5,969 nucleotides of DNA from Alphaproteobacteria bacterium (GCA_017307315.1 JAFKFF010000400.1:1-5969); one strand, 5' to 3'. Shown: positions 1-5,969, numbered from the stretch's first letter. Notes: a model not told the origin generated them from the sequence alone. Made by a program: numbers and translations.

Positions 1-143
1 TGCAGCAACAGCAGATCGGGACGATAAACGTGAATCAGGCGGGCGACGTCCTGCGCCTCCGCGCCGATGCGGCGCAGAAGATTCCAGCTCACCACGCGGA
101 AGCCGCCGTCACTCCGCTCCGGCTGAATTTTATGGGACGTCAT
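1..143 (-). CDS. Endonuclease/exonuclease/phosphatase family protein, N-terminal fragment
   Basis: Reading leftward from an ATG at 143, the frame stays open to the window edge and gives 47 complete residues. After a short polar N-terminus comes FRVVSWNLLRR (residues 15-25) and then RPDLLLL followed by the first two bases of a probable Gln codon (CA). This is the opening of the EEP (DNase I-like) fold: the Asn of the S-W-N motif (N21) normally helps bind the catalytic metal, and the strand ending in LLLLQ normally runs into the metal-binding Glu, here just outside the window. Family members cleave phosphodiesters or phosphomonoesters in nucleic acids, phosphoinositides or sphingomyelin, so the substrate cannot be named. 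The gene diverges from a PLD/cardiolipin synthase type gene, recalling ybhP next to clsB in E. coli. No strong ribosome-binding site is visible before the ATG, so the exact start is less certain than the family. Confidence 0.8.
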   Translation of the reverse strand, partial: MTSHKIQPERSDGGFRVVSWNLLRRIGAEAQDVARLIHVYRPDLLLL

Positions 144-172
144 GAGCGCCGCCGCCCGGAAAAATCCCGTTC

Positions 173-201
173 TTAATTGATGACGAACGTGAAATTTTCA
201 A
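173..201 (-). promoter_or_regulatory. Candidate sigma-70 type promoter for the EEP-family gene
   Basis: On the minus strand TTGAAA (201-196) matches five of six positions of the -35 consensus. Exactly 17 bases later lies AATTAA (178-173), a weak three-of-six match to the -10 hexamer. It would start transcription about 25-30 bases before the EEP start codon. The -10 is poor and alphaproteobacterial promoters often diverge from the E. coli consensus, so this is only a candidate. Confidence 0.25.
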
Positions 202-242
202 GGCAAACTCCAGATCCAGACCGGCATGAAGGGTAACGGGGC

Positions 243-249
243 GGAAGAG
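243..249 (+). promoter_or_regulatory. Ribosome-binding site of the PLD gene
   Basis: GGAAGAG lies just before the ATG at 252, with its GGA core six bases from the start codon. It is the only purine-rich Shine-Dalgarno-like stretch near the possible starts. It favours the ATG at 252 over the in-frame ATG at 267 (Met6), which has no comparable site. Confidence 0.6.
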
Positions 250-251
250 AT

Positions 252-1688
252 ATGTTTCCCATCACCATGACCTGGCCGACCCATGCCGTGGAAGCCGCCA
301 TCGTCGCAATCTACCTTCTGCTGGCCCTGCTGGTCACCATCGATGTTCTTTTGAAGAAGAACGATGTGCGGGCGGCGCTGGGCTGGATCGCGGCCGCCTG
401 GCTGTCGCCGATCCTGGGGTCCCTGCTCTATTATATGTTCGGCATCAACCGCGTCACGCGGCGGGCCCTCAAGCTGGGAAAGCGGCAACGGCGCCAGGCC
501 AGGCGGGCACCACATGGCGCCGAGCCGGTTGCTTCGCCCAACATCGCCATCCTTGCCAATGTGGGACAGAAACTGGCGGAAAACCCGCTGACGCCGGGCA
601 ACCATATTACGGCGCTCGAAAGCGGCGATGCCGCCTATGCCGCCATGCTCGGCGCCATCGCCGGCGCAAAGAACAGCATTGCCATGGCCTCCTACATCTA
701 TCGCGACGATGCGGCCGGCCGCATCTTCACCGAAGCGCTGGCGGCCGCGCAGAAGCGCGGCGTGGCGGTTCGCGTCCTCCTGGACGGCGTCGGCACCGGC
801 TATTTCTTTTCCGCCGCATTCCGCAGGCTGAAGCGAGCCGGCTTGCCGGTGGCCCGCTTCCTTCATACCTGGGTCCCCTGGCGCATGCCGTTCCTCAACA
901 TGCGCAACCACCGCAAATTCCTGGTGATCGATGGCTCGCGCGCTTTCACCGGGGGCATGAATATCGCAGCCGAGCATTCCGGGCGCCTGGCGAAGGGAGC
1001 GCCGATCAGCGACATTCACTTCCAGATCGACGGCCCGGTGGTGCGTTCGATCATGGATGCCTTCGCGCGAGATTGGACATTCACCACCGAGGAATTGCTC
1101 GACGCGGAGCATTGGTGGCCCGCGATCGAGGAGCAGGGCCCGGTTCAGGCCCGGGGACTGCGCTCAGGCCCCGATGCGGATCTCTATAAGATCGAGATGC
1201 TGGCGGGAGCGGCGCTCAATCTCGCGCGAAAGCATATCCGCATCGTCACGCCCTATTTTCTTCCCGACCAACGCCTGCAATTCGCCATCGCCCAGGCCAC
1301 GATGCGCGGCGTGCGCGTCGATATCGTGCTGCCGCTGCGCAGCGACCATCGCTATATGGAATGGGCGATGATGGGGCATCTGCGCTTCTTCCATCATGTG
1401 GGCGCGAATGTCTTTCTCAGCCCGCCGCCTTTCGACCATTCCAAGCTGCTGACCATGGATGGCGAATGGTGTCTGATCGGCAGCTCCAACTGGGACACCA
1501 GAAGCTTTCGCCTGAATTTCGAATATGACCTGGAATGCTATGACCGGGACCTGACCGGCCTTCTGGATGCGATCATCGAGCGGAAAATCGCCGCAGCCCG
1601 CAAGCTCGACCCCGCCGAGTTGCTGCGGCGGCCGGTCCCGGCCAGGCTGCGCGATGCGGCCGCGCGGCTCTTGATGCCCTATCTCTGA
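252..1688 (+). CDS. Cardiolipin synthase-like phospholipase D superfamily protein
   Basis: A 478-residue PLD-superfamily enzyme that probably makes cardiolipin by joining phospholipids at the inner membrane. Residues about 13-34 form one hydrophobic segment and 41-64 a second (PLDc_N type, including SPILGSLLYYMFG), followed by a basic stretch rich in Arg and Lys (67-85), which fits an N-terminal membrane anchor. Two complete HKD catalytic motifs follow: H220-R-K222 with D227, continuing into FTGGMN, and H396-S-K398 with D403, continuing into IGSSNWD. Both His/Lys/Asp sets are intact, so the enzyme should be active. The length is close to that of ClsA-type synthases (about 480-490), and the two N-terminal segments favour that type over soluble PLD nucleases. 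Other transphosphatidylation substrates are possible, so no specific cls symbol is given. The gene is divergent from an EEP-family gene and convergent with the PEP-CTERM gene. Confidence 0.9.
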   Translation: MFPITMTWPTHAVEAAIVAIYLLLALLVTIDVLLKKNDVRAALGWIAAAWLSPILGSLLYYMFGINRVTRRALKLGKRQRRQARRAPHGAEPVASPNIAILANVGQKLAENPLTPGNHITALESGDAAYAAMLGAIAGAKNSIAMASYIYRDDAAGRIFTEALAAAQKRGVAVRVLLDGVGTGYFFSAAFRRLKRAGLPVARFLHTWVPWRMPFLNMRNHRKFLVIDGSRAFTGGMNIAAEHSGRLAKGAPISDIHFQIDGPVVRSIMDAFARDWTFTTEELLDAEHWWPAIEEQGPVQARGLRSGPDADLYKIEMLAGAALNLARKHIRIVTPYFLPDQRLQFAIAQATMRGVRVDIVLPLRSDHRYMEWAMMGHLRFFHHVGANVFLSPPPFDHSKLLTMDGEWCLIGSSNWDTRSFRLNFEYDLECYDRDLTGLLDAIIERKIAAARKLDPAELLRRPVPARLRDAAARLLMPYL

Positions 1689-1710
1689 CTGCCACCGGCG
1701 GCGGCAACAA

Positions 1711-1735
1711 AAAAGGCCGCCCGAGGATGTCTTTT
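1711..1735. terminator. Imperfect hairpin between convergent genes, possible terminator
   Basis: AAAAGGC (1711-1717) can pair with GTCTTTT (1729-1735), including one G-U pair. After a two-base mismatch, CC (1720-1721) pairs with GG (1725-1726) around a CGA loop. Read on the minus strand the stem leads into a run of six T (1714-1709), directly after the PEP-CTERM stop codon, so it fits a terminator for that gene best. On the plus strand the T run is only four bases. It sits in the 49-base spacer between two convergent genes, the expected place for a shared terminator, but the stem is weak. Confidence 0.4.
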
Positions 1736-1737
1736 CG

Positions 1738-2451
1738 TCAGGCGAGGGCCACGCCGCGCGATTGGCGGCGGCGCATCATCAGGCCGATGGCACCGAAGCC
1801 CAGGAACAGCATCGCCCAGGTGCCCGGCTCGGGAACCGCGGAAGCGAAGCTCAGATTGTCGAGGGCGAAGTCGTTGCCGCTGGCGACGTTGATGTCGTTG
1901 ATCGCGCGCAGACTGATCTGGCCATCCGCACCGGCGATGTAGTTGGCGCCGATCGTGGTCAGGATGCCCGCATCAGCCGGCGGATTGGTAGTGTAGTCGA
2001 CCAGGTTGGTCCAGTTGGCGCCATTGTCGGTGCTGATCTGGAAGATGATCGCGGACGGCGAATTCGGGCCGCCGAACGACAGGTTGCAGCAGACATTCAT
2101 CACGCCGGCACTGAAATTGTAGCTGCCGCCGGAGACGACATTGATGGCGTCGACCTGCCAGATGGTGAGGCTGCTGTTCGGCGCGCCATTGGCGATCAGC
2201 ATCGGATCGGTCGCACCCGGGAGGTTGGCCCAGAAGTGGTGCACATCGACAGGATTGGTCGCGATCGTGATATTGCCTTCCGGCACCATGCTGTCCGCGG
2301 TGGCCGCGACCTGATTGTATTGGGTCGTGAAGCCCGTGAACCCGGCGCTGAAATCGCCATTGGTGATCAGGTTTGTCGCCGCAGAGGCGATCGAGGGCGC
2401 CATGGCAAAGGCCGCGACGACGGCACCCAAAAGGATCTTACGGGAAAGCAT
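1738..2451 (-). CDS. Secreted PEP-CTERM (PEPxxWA type) sorting domain protein
   Basis: A 237-residue protein built to be exported and then sorted at its C-terminus. Residues 1-24 are a Sec signal peptide: basic MLSRK, a hydrophobic core, and a cleavage site at ASA before A25. The C-terminus carries V-PEP (207-209), TWAM, a hydrophobic segment to about 226, the basic cluster RRR (227-229) and a short tail, the PEP-CTERM signal thought to be processed by an exosortase. The body begins NLITNGDFS and closes with FALDNLSF just before the sorting tail. That pattern, with many Gly, Asn, Thr and aromatic residues, suggests a jelly-roll beta-sandwich of the carbohydrate-binding kind (inference). Adjacent cysteines lie at 121-122. 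The start is supported by a GGAGGG site. The gene diverges from the rhamnose operon, suggesting a surface or matrix role; its molecular function is unknown, and no exosortase is in the window. Confidence 0.9.
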   Translation of the reverse strand: MLSRKILLGAVVAAFAMAPSIASAATNLITNGDFSAGFTGFTTQYNQVAATADSMVPEGNITIATNPVDVHHFWANLPGATDPMLIANGAPNSSLTIWQVDAINVVSGGSYNFSAGVMNVCCNLSFGGPNSPSAIIFQISTDNGANWTNLVDYTTNPPADAGILTTIGANYIAGADGQISLRAINDINVASGNDFALDNLSFASAVPEPGTWAMLFLGFGAIGLMMRRRQSRGVALA

Positions 2452-2460
2452 CGGCGATAT

Positions 2461-2466
2461 CCCTCC
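2461..2466 (-). promoter_or_regulatory. Strong ribosome-binding site of the PEP-CTERM gene
   Basis: On the minus strand GGAGGG is followed by nine bases and then the ATG at 2451. It is one of the two best Shine-Dalgarno sequences in the window and fixes the start, placing a clean signal peptide at the very N-terminus. Confidence 0.8.
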
Positions 2467-2478
2467 AAATTTCCGAGT

Positions 2479-2491
2479 CGATTTCTAATCG
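2479..2491. repeat. Short perfect inverted repeat in the PEP-CTERM leader
   Basis: CGATT (2479-2483) and AATCG (2487-2491) are perfect inverted copies around a three-base TCT. If transcription of the PEP-CTERM gene starts where the candidate promoter suggests, this would form a small hairpin near the 5' end of its mRNA. It could also be an operator half-pair. It is short enough to occur by chance. Confidence 0.3.
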
Positions 2492-2504
2492 AACGCGGGG
2501 GGCT

Positions 2505-2533
2505 TATCTAGTGGCGAAGCCCTTGTTAACCAT
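2505..2533 (-). promoter_or_regulatory. Candidate promoter of the PEP-CTERM gene with CtrA-like half-site at -35
   Basis: On the minus strand TAGATA (2510-2505) resembles a -10 hexamer (four of six). Seventeen bases upstream the -35 position falls on ATGGTT (2533-2528), a poor -35. That position lies within TTAACCAT (plus-strand 2526-2533), a sequence known as a half-site of the alphaproteobacterial cell-cycle regulator CtrA. A weak -35 covered by an activator site is the usual layout of CtrA-activated promoters. The predicted RNA start is near 2498, giving a leader of about 45 bases. The second TTAA of a full TTAA-N7-TTAA site is degenerate (TTTT), so binding is unproven. Confidence 0.35.
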
Positions 2534-2623
2534 GAATTTTTCAAGACTTCTGGTTGTATCTCAATAACTTACGTTACAGCGATAGGCGGAACTTTAGCTT
2601 ATCCGTATGAAAATTAAGTAAAA

Positions 2624-2640
2624 AACCGATTTTTTCGGTT
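2624..2640. repeat. AACCGA/TCGGTT perfect dyad upstream of the rml operon
   Basis: AACCGA (2624-2629) and TCGGTT (2635-2640) are perfect inverted copies around a TTTTT loop. Read on the minus strand the stem runs straight into a run of T (complement of the A run starting at 2620), so it has the form of a weak terminator facing the PEP-CTERM gene, or a barrier to antisense transcription leaving the rml operon. It could instead be an operator or a leader hairpin for rml. The six-base stem is short. Confidence 0.4.
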
Positions 2641-2797
2641 CGCGTCTGTTTAAGCCCTGCCGGAAAGGACCCTGAAAAGGACCGGATTCGGCCGCAATTT
2701 CAGTTGACGGCGTTCGCAAGCGCGGCAACGAGCGCGATGGATTGCGATCCGCGGGCCCGCCCGATTAAAAGCGTGAGCGTCCAACGGATTGGCAAAG

Positions 2798-3886
2798 ATG
2801 CGGATATTGATGACTGGCGGCGCGGGCTTCATCGGCTCGGCCCTTATCCGCCATTGCCTGCGCCACACCGCTCACCAGATCGTCAATCTGGACAAGCTGA
2901 CTTATGCCGCCGATCTGCGCAGTCTCGACGAAGTTCTTCCCGGCGGCCGCCCGAACGATCGCTATGTCTTCGAGCACGCCGATATCGCCGACAGGCAGGC
3001 GCTGGATGCGGTCTTCGCGCGCCACCAACCGGATGCGGTGATGCATCTGGCCGCGGAATCCCATGTCGACCGTTCGATCGATGGTCCCGCCGCTTTCATC
3101 GAGACCAACATCGTGGGGACCTATGCGCTGCTGGAAGCGGCGCGCGCCTATCACCAGTCCCTGCCCCCCGGCCGAAAGGCGGGATTCCGCTTCCACCATG
3201 TCTCGACCGATGAAGTGTTCGGTTCGCTGGGCGAGACCGGTCTCTTCACCGAAGCCTCCGCCTATGCGCCCAATTCGCCTTACTCCGCCAGCAAGGCTTC
3301 GTCGGACCTGCTGGTGCGGGCCTGGCATCACACCTATGGCCTTCCCGTCGTCACCAGCAACTGCTCGAACAATTACGGGCCCTACCAATTTCCGGAAAAA
3401 CTCATTCCCGTGGTCATTCTGGCCGGCTTTAGCGGCAAGCCGATACCGGTCTATGGCGATGGCGCCAATATCCGAGACTGGTTGTTCGTCGAGGATCATG
3501 CGCGCGCGCTGATCGCCATTCTGGAAAAGGGCCGTGTGGGCGAGACCTACAATGTCGGCGGCCACAACGAATTGCGCAACATCGACCTGGTCCGCAGCAT
3601 ATGCCGGGCGCTGGATGCGCTTCTGCCGACGAGCGCCCATTGGCCGCACGAAAAGCTGATCACCTTCGTCACCGACCGCCCCGGCCACGACCAGCGTTAT
3701 GCCATCGACGCCTCCAAGATCGGCCGCGAGCTCGGCTGGCGGCCGGAAACAAGTGTCGAGGACGGCATCCGCCGCACCGTGGCCTGGTATCTGGAAAACG
3801 AATGGTGGTGGCGTCCCATCCAGGAGCGCGGCGCCGCCGGCGGGCGGCTCGGGCTGGGAAAAAAGACGGCGGCGGGCGCGGGCTGA
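2798..3886 (+). CDS. rmlB: dTDP-glucose 4,6-dehydratase
   Basis: The second step of dTDP-L-rhamnose synthesis: it uses tightly bound NAD+ to turn dTDP-glucose into dTDP-4-keto-6-deoxyglucose in the cytoplasm. The 362-residue protein is an extended short-chain dehydrogenase. The nucleotide-binding glycine motif TGGAGFIG is at 6-13, NLDKLTYA at 30-37, [12 protein letters not shown] at 83-94, the catalytic T-D-E at 137-139 (in STDEVFG), and the Y162-x3-K166 pair in [24 protein letters not shown] (190-204) and [11 protein letters not shown] (294-304) are RmlB signatures. I chose the ATG at 2798 because it begins the usual MRILxTGGAG and has GGA nine bases upstream; a TTG at 2789 would add three residues. 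The last 20 residues or so after WWRPIQ form a Gly/Ala/Lys-rich tail of no known role. It is the first gene of the rml operon and ends one base before rmlC. Confidence 0.96.
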   Translation: MRILMTGGAGFIGSALIRHCLRHTAHQIVNLDKLTYAADLRSLDEVLPGGRPNDRYVFEHADIADRQALDAVFARHQPDAVMHLAAESHVDRSIDGPAAFIETNIVGTYALLEAARAYHQSLPPGRKAGFRFHHVSTDEVFGSLGETGLFTEASAYAPNSPYSASKASSDLLVRAWHHTYGLPVVTSNCSNNYGPYQFPEKLIPVVILAGFSGKPIPVYGDGANIRDWLFVEDHARALIAILEKGRVGETYNVGGHNELRNIDLVRSICRALDALLPTSAHWPHEKLITFVTDRPGHDQRYAIDASKIGRELGWRPETSVEDGIRRTVAWYLENEWWWRPIQERGAAGGRLGLGKKTAAGAG

Positions 3887-3887
3887 C

Positions 3888-4454
3888 ATGATCGCCGTCG
3901 AGCGCTTCGCCATTGCCGGTCCGCTTCTCCTCCAGCTTCGCCGCTTCGAGGATTCCCGTGGCTTCTTCAGCGAAACCTACAATGCCCGCGCCTTCGCCGA
4001 GGCCGGAATCCGGTCGGTCTTCGTGCAGGACAATCATTCCCTGTCGCGCGAAAAGGGCACCGTGCGGGGGCTTCATTTCCAGCGCCCTCCGCGCGCGCAG
4101 GACAAGCTCATCCGCGTGGCGCGCGGGCGCATCCTGGACGTGACCGTGGATCTGCGGCGCGGCTCGCCGACCTATGGACAGCATGTCGCCGTCGAGCTGG
4201 GCGACAGCGACGGGCGGCACTTCTTTGTCCCCAAAGGCTTCGCCCATGGCTTCTGCACCCTCGTGCCGGATACCGAGGTCCTCTACAAGGTCGACGATTT
4301 CTGGGCGCCCGAAACCGAAGGCGGCCTGCTTTGGAACGATCCGTCCCTGAACATCGCCTGGCCCGGGTTCGCCGGCGCCCAGGTCGCCGCGAAGGATGCG
4401 GCCCTTCCGCTGTTGCAGGCGCTGCAGACGCCTTTCGCGCGGGACGGGACATGA
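3888..4454 (+). CDS. rmlC: dTDP-4-dehydrorhamnose 3,5-epimerase
   Basis: The third step: it epimerises dTDP-4-keto-6-deoxyglucose at C3 and C5 to give dTDP-4-keto-L-rhamnose, with no cofactor. The 188 residues match the family length and its cupin fold. The N-terminal FEDSRGFFSETYN (20-32) and QDNHS lead to VRGLHFQ with the catalytic base H63. K73 in QDKLIRV, FVPKGFAHGF (113-122), the catalytic Tyr Y133 in VLYK, LWNDPSLNI (148-156) and D170 in AAKD complete the expected active site, so the enzyme should be functional. The start at 3888 puts MIAVERFAI at the N-terminus and lies one base after the rmlB stop. The frame is open further upstream, but that part overlaps the rmlB coding sequence. 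There is no strong Shine-Dalgarno, so translation is probably coupled to rmlB. The stop codon overlaps the rmlD start as ATGA. Confidence 0.96.
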   Translation: MIAVERFAIAGPLLLQLRRFEDSRGFFSETYNARAFAEAGIRSVFVQDNHSLSREKGTVRGLHFQRPPRAQDKLIRVARGRILDVTVDLRRGSPTYGQHVAVELGDSDGRHFFVPKGFAHGFCTLVPDTEVLYKVDDFWAPETEGGLLWNDPSLNIAWPGFAGAQVAAKDAALPLLQALQTPFARDGT

Positions 4455-5344
4455 CGGGACGCACCGCTCCCATCGCGCTTCTGCAATTCGGCACCAGCGG
4501 GCAGCTCGGCGATGCCTTGGTGCGGGTCCTGGGCGAAGATGATCGTTTCGCCTGCGTCGCGCTTAGCCGCGAGCGAGCGGATTTCACCCGTCCCGAGGAG
4601 ATCGAACGGGCGGTTCGCGATGCGGCCCGCCTCGATCTTGTGGTCAATGCCGCCGCCTATACCGCGGTGGATAAAGCCGAAGAGGAGGAGCCCCTCGCCT
4701 ACCGCATCAATGCCGAAGCGGTGGAGGTTCTGGCCAGGTCTTGCGCGGCGCGCGGCGTACCTCTGATCCACGTCTCGACCGACTATGTCTATGACGGAGC
4801 CAAATCCGCTCCTTATCGGGAAGACGACGCCACCGCGCCGCTGAATGCCTATGGACGCACCAAGCTGGCGGGGGAAGAGATGATCCGCCGGCACCTGCCC
4901 GCGCATGTCATTCTCAGGACGTCCTGGATCTATAGCGGCCATGGCCGGAATTTTCTGAAGACCATGCTCCGGTTGGGACGGGAGCGCGACGAAGTCCGTG
5001 TCGTCGCCGACCAACACGGGGCGCCGACCTCCGCCATGAGCCTGGCCATGGCGATCCGGGCGATCGCCCGGGAGCTGGCGGCGTCCCCGTCCTTCGGCAC
5101 ATTCCACTATGCCGATGGCGGAGAGACCAGCTGGTGCGGTTTCGCCGAGGAGATTTTCCGGCAGGCCGGATTGCGAGCCCGCGCGGTGCCGATTGCGACC
5201 GCCGATTATCCCACCCCGGCACGGCGGCCGGCCAATTCCAGGCTGGACACGGCAAAAATTTCGCAGACATTCGGCGTCCGCCCGCCGGCATGGCAGTCAT
5301 CGCTCGCCGCGGTGCTGGCCGGCATGAAGGAGACAGGCAAATGA
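4451..5344 (+). CDS. rmlD: dTDP-4-dehydrorhamnose reductase
   Basis: The last step: it reduces dTDP-4-keto-L-rhamnose at C4 with NAD(P)H to give dTDP-L-rhamnose. The 297-residue protein is an extended SDR of typical length. The dinucleotide motif is FGTSGQLG (13-20, Gly 14, 17 and 20). [12 protein letters not shown] (66-77), STDYVYDG (109-116), the catalytic Y134-x3-K138 in [17 protein letters not shown] (156-161), DQHGAPTS (187-194) and [10 protein letters not shown] (258-267) are all RmlD hallmarks. The frame stays open for 40 codons upstream, but that stretch overlaps rmlC in another frame and shows no RmlD similarity. The ATG at 4451, in an ATGA overlap with the rmlC stop, gives the normal N-terminus, a few residues longer than in enterobacterial RmlD. 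The 3' end contains the rmlA ribosome-binding site, and its stop overlaps the rmlA start. Confidence 0.96.
   Translation: MTGRTAPIALLQFGTSGQLGDALVRVLGEDDRFACVALSRERADFTRPEEIERAVRDAARLDLVVNAAAYTAVDKAEEEEPLAYRINAEAVEVLARSCAARGVPLIHVSTDYVYDGAKSAPYREDDATAPLNAYGRTKLAGEEMIRRHLPAHVILRTSWIYSGHGRNFLKTMLRLGRERDEVRVVADQHGAPTSAMSLAMAIRAIARELAASPSFGTFHYADGGETSWCGFAEEIFRQAGLRARAVPIATADYPTPARRPANSRLDTAKISQTFGVRPPAWQSSLAAVLAGMKETGK
5327..5332 (+). promoter_or_regulatory. Ribosome-binding site of rmlA inside the end of rmlD
   Basis: AAGGAG lies eight bases before the rmlA ATG at 5341 and within the last codons of rmlD. It is the strongest Shine-Dalgarno in the operon. rmlA may therefore be translated efficiently by fresh initiation as well as by coupling through the ATGA overlap. 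Confidence 0.75.
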
Positions 5345-5969
5345 AAGGCATCATCCTGGCCGGCGGCTCGGGGACGCGGCTTCATCCGATCACCATTTCG
5401 ACCTGCAAGCAGCTTCTGCCGGTCTATGACAAGCCGATGATCTATTATCCCCTTTCCACCCTGATGCTGGCGGGCATTCGCGACATCCTGATCATCACCA
5501 CGCCGCAAGACCGGACGGCCTTCGAGAAACTTCTGGGAGACGGCGCACGCTGGGGGCTCAACCTCTCCTATGCCGTGCAGCCGAAACCCGAAGGCCTGGC
5601 TCAGGCCTACATCATCGGCGAGGATTTCGTCGATGGCGGACCCAGCGCCCTGATCCTGGGCGACAATCTTTATTTCGGTCACGGCTTGCCGGAACAGTTG
5701 GCCAGGGCCGCCAAGCGCGCGCACGGCGCCACCGTGTTCGGCTATCGCGTGCGCGATCCGGAACGTTACGGTGTGGTGGAATTCGATCCCCACGGGCGGG
5801 CCATGTCGATCGAGGAAAAGCCGAAAAAGCCCAAATCGAATTATGCGGTGACCGGTCTCTATTTTTACGACGGCCGCGCGGCCGGCTTCGCCCGCTCGCT
5901 CGAGCCGTCGGCCCGCGGCGAACTCGAGATCACGGCATTGAACAATCTCTATCTGGAAGACGGCAGCCT
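5341..5969 (+). CDS. rmlA: Glucose-1-phosphate thymidylyltransferase, 3' end outside window
   Basis: The first and regulated step of the pathway: it joins glucose-1-phosphate and dTTP to give dTDP-glucose and pyrophosphate. Only 209 complete residues of about 290 are present; the frame is open to the window edge. The nucleotidyltransferase signature GGSGTRLHP (8-16, with R13), K23 in [24 protein letters not shown] (39-51), [10 protein letters not shown] (80-89), the metal-binding Asp D108 in GDN, RYGVVEF (142-148), K160 in IEEKP and [11 protein letters not shown] (167-177) identify RmlA strongly. The second metal-binding Asp (in W-L-D-T-G) lies beyond the window. At 194-200 the sequence is ELEITAL, where E. 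coli RmlA has an Asp after EIT; that Asp is not a metal ligand, so activity is not in doubt. The gene overlaps the rmlD stop as ATGA and is fourth in a B-C-D-A order. Confidence 0.96.
   Translation, partial: MKGIILAGGSGTRLHPITISTCKQLLPVYDKPMIYYPLSTLMLAGIRDILIITTPQDRTAFEKLLGDGARWGLNLSYAVQPKPEGLAQAYIIGEDFVDGGPSALILGDNLYFGHGLPEQLARAAKRAHGATVFGYRVRDPERYGVVEFDPHGRAMSIEEKPKKPKSNYAVTGLYFYDGRAAGFARSLEPSARGELEITALNNLYLEDGS

Larger units (their letters stand above)
2452..2797. other. Intergenic region between divergent PEP-CTERM and rmlB genes
   Basis: No gene is supported in these roughly 350 bases. The part from about 2520 to 2650 is clearly AT-rich against GC-rich surroundings and should hold the promoters of both divergent units. 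For the plus strand I find no convincing -35/-10 pair for the rml operon. The right part (about 2650-2797) is GC-richer and may be a long leader. It contains a small direct repeat, AAAGGACC at 2664-2671 and again at 2676-2683, but no recognisable riboswitch or open frame with a start signal. Confidence 0.6.

Noticed and set aside
168..189. SOS (LexA) box
   Set aside because: GTTC and GAAC are present but inverted and 12-14 bases apart, whereas the alphaproteobacterial LexA box is a direct repeat GTTC-N7-GTTC.
198..1112. Long open frame (304 codons) on the minus strand opposite the PLD gene
   Set aside because: It is antisense to a gene with two intact HKD motifs. Its translation is rich in Gly, Ala, Arg, His and Asp with no recognisable domain, as expected for the reverse frame of a high-GC gene.
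1762..2511. 249-codon plus-strand frame opposite the PEP-CTERM gene
   Set aside because: The minus strand has a signal peptide, a PEP-CTERM tail and a strong ribosome-binding site. The plus-strand product is Asp/Arg/Gly-rich with no recognisable feature.
2664..2683. Repeat array or CRISPR-like element
   Set aside because: There are only two copies of an 8-base sequence (AAAGGACC), 12 bases apart. No array, transposase, tRNA or rRNA gene is seen anywhere in the window.
2765..3913. 382-codon open frame on the minus strand opposite rmlB
   Set aside because: Although longer than rmlB, it has no family motif, while the plus strand encodes every RmlB signature. Mirror frames like this are common in GC-rich genes.
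4331..4450. Upstream extension of rmlD by 40 codons
   Set aside because: The added residues overlap rmlC in another frame, are Arg-rich and do not resemble RmlD. The ATGA start at 4451 gives the normal N-terminus.
4283..5107. 274-codon open frame on the minus strand opposite rmlC and rmlD
   Set aside because: It lies across the rmlC/rmlD junction, has low-complexity composition and no ribosome-binding site or domain.

Overview
The window is high-GC DNA with dense, mostly tightly packed genes and looks like a chromosomal segment of an alphaproteobacterium. The most telling clue is a secreted protein ending in a PEP-x-x-WA type sorting tail (PEPGTWAM, a hydrophobic stretch, then RRR), a form familiar from sphingomonads and related alphaproteobacteria. 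A TTAACCAT motif resembling a CtrA half-site sits in that gene's upstream region and fits the same assignment. The genus cannot be read from the sequence alone.

Layout, left to right. (1) 1-143, minus strand: the N-terminus of an endonuclease/exonuclease/phosphatase (EEP) family protein, cut by the window edge. (2) 252-1688, plus strand: a membrane-anchored phospholipase D superfamily protein with two HKD motifs, a cardiolipin synthase type enzyme, divergent from the EEP gene. (3) 1738-2451, minus strand: a secreted PEP-CTERM protein, convergent with the PLD gene and separated from it by a short spacer containing an imperfect hairpin. (4) 2452-2797: an AT-rich intergenic region of about 350 bases holding the PEP-CTERM promoter region, a perfect small dyad and the leader of the next operon. 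(5) 2798-5969, plus strand: four dTDP-L-rhamnose genes in the order rmlB-rmlC-rmlD-rmlA. They are separated by 1 base, then by two ATGA stop/start overlaps. rmlA runs off the right edge after 209 complete codons.

How the genes fit together. RmlA, RmlB, RmlC and RmlD together convert glucose-1-phosphate and dTTP into dTDP-L-rhamnose, the rhamnose donor for O-antigen, capsule or exopolysaccharide. PEP-CTERM proteins are generally thought to be handled by exosortases in organisms that make extracellular polysaccharide, so the divergent PEP-CTERM gene beside the rhamnose operon hints at a cell-surface or matrix locus. No exosortase, glycosyltransferase or polysaccharide exporter lies in the window itself. 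The PLD/EEP pair concerns phospholipid metabolism and resembles the clsB-ybhP association of enterobacteria, but with divergent orientation.

I do not see a clearly undescribed system here. The genes belong to known families, and the points worth a second look are the regulatory region between the PEP-CTERM gene and the rml operon and the unknown role of the PEP-CTERM protein.
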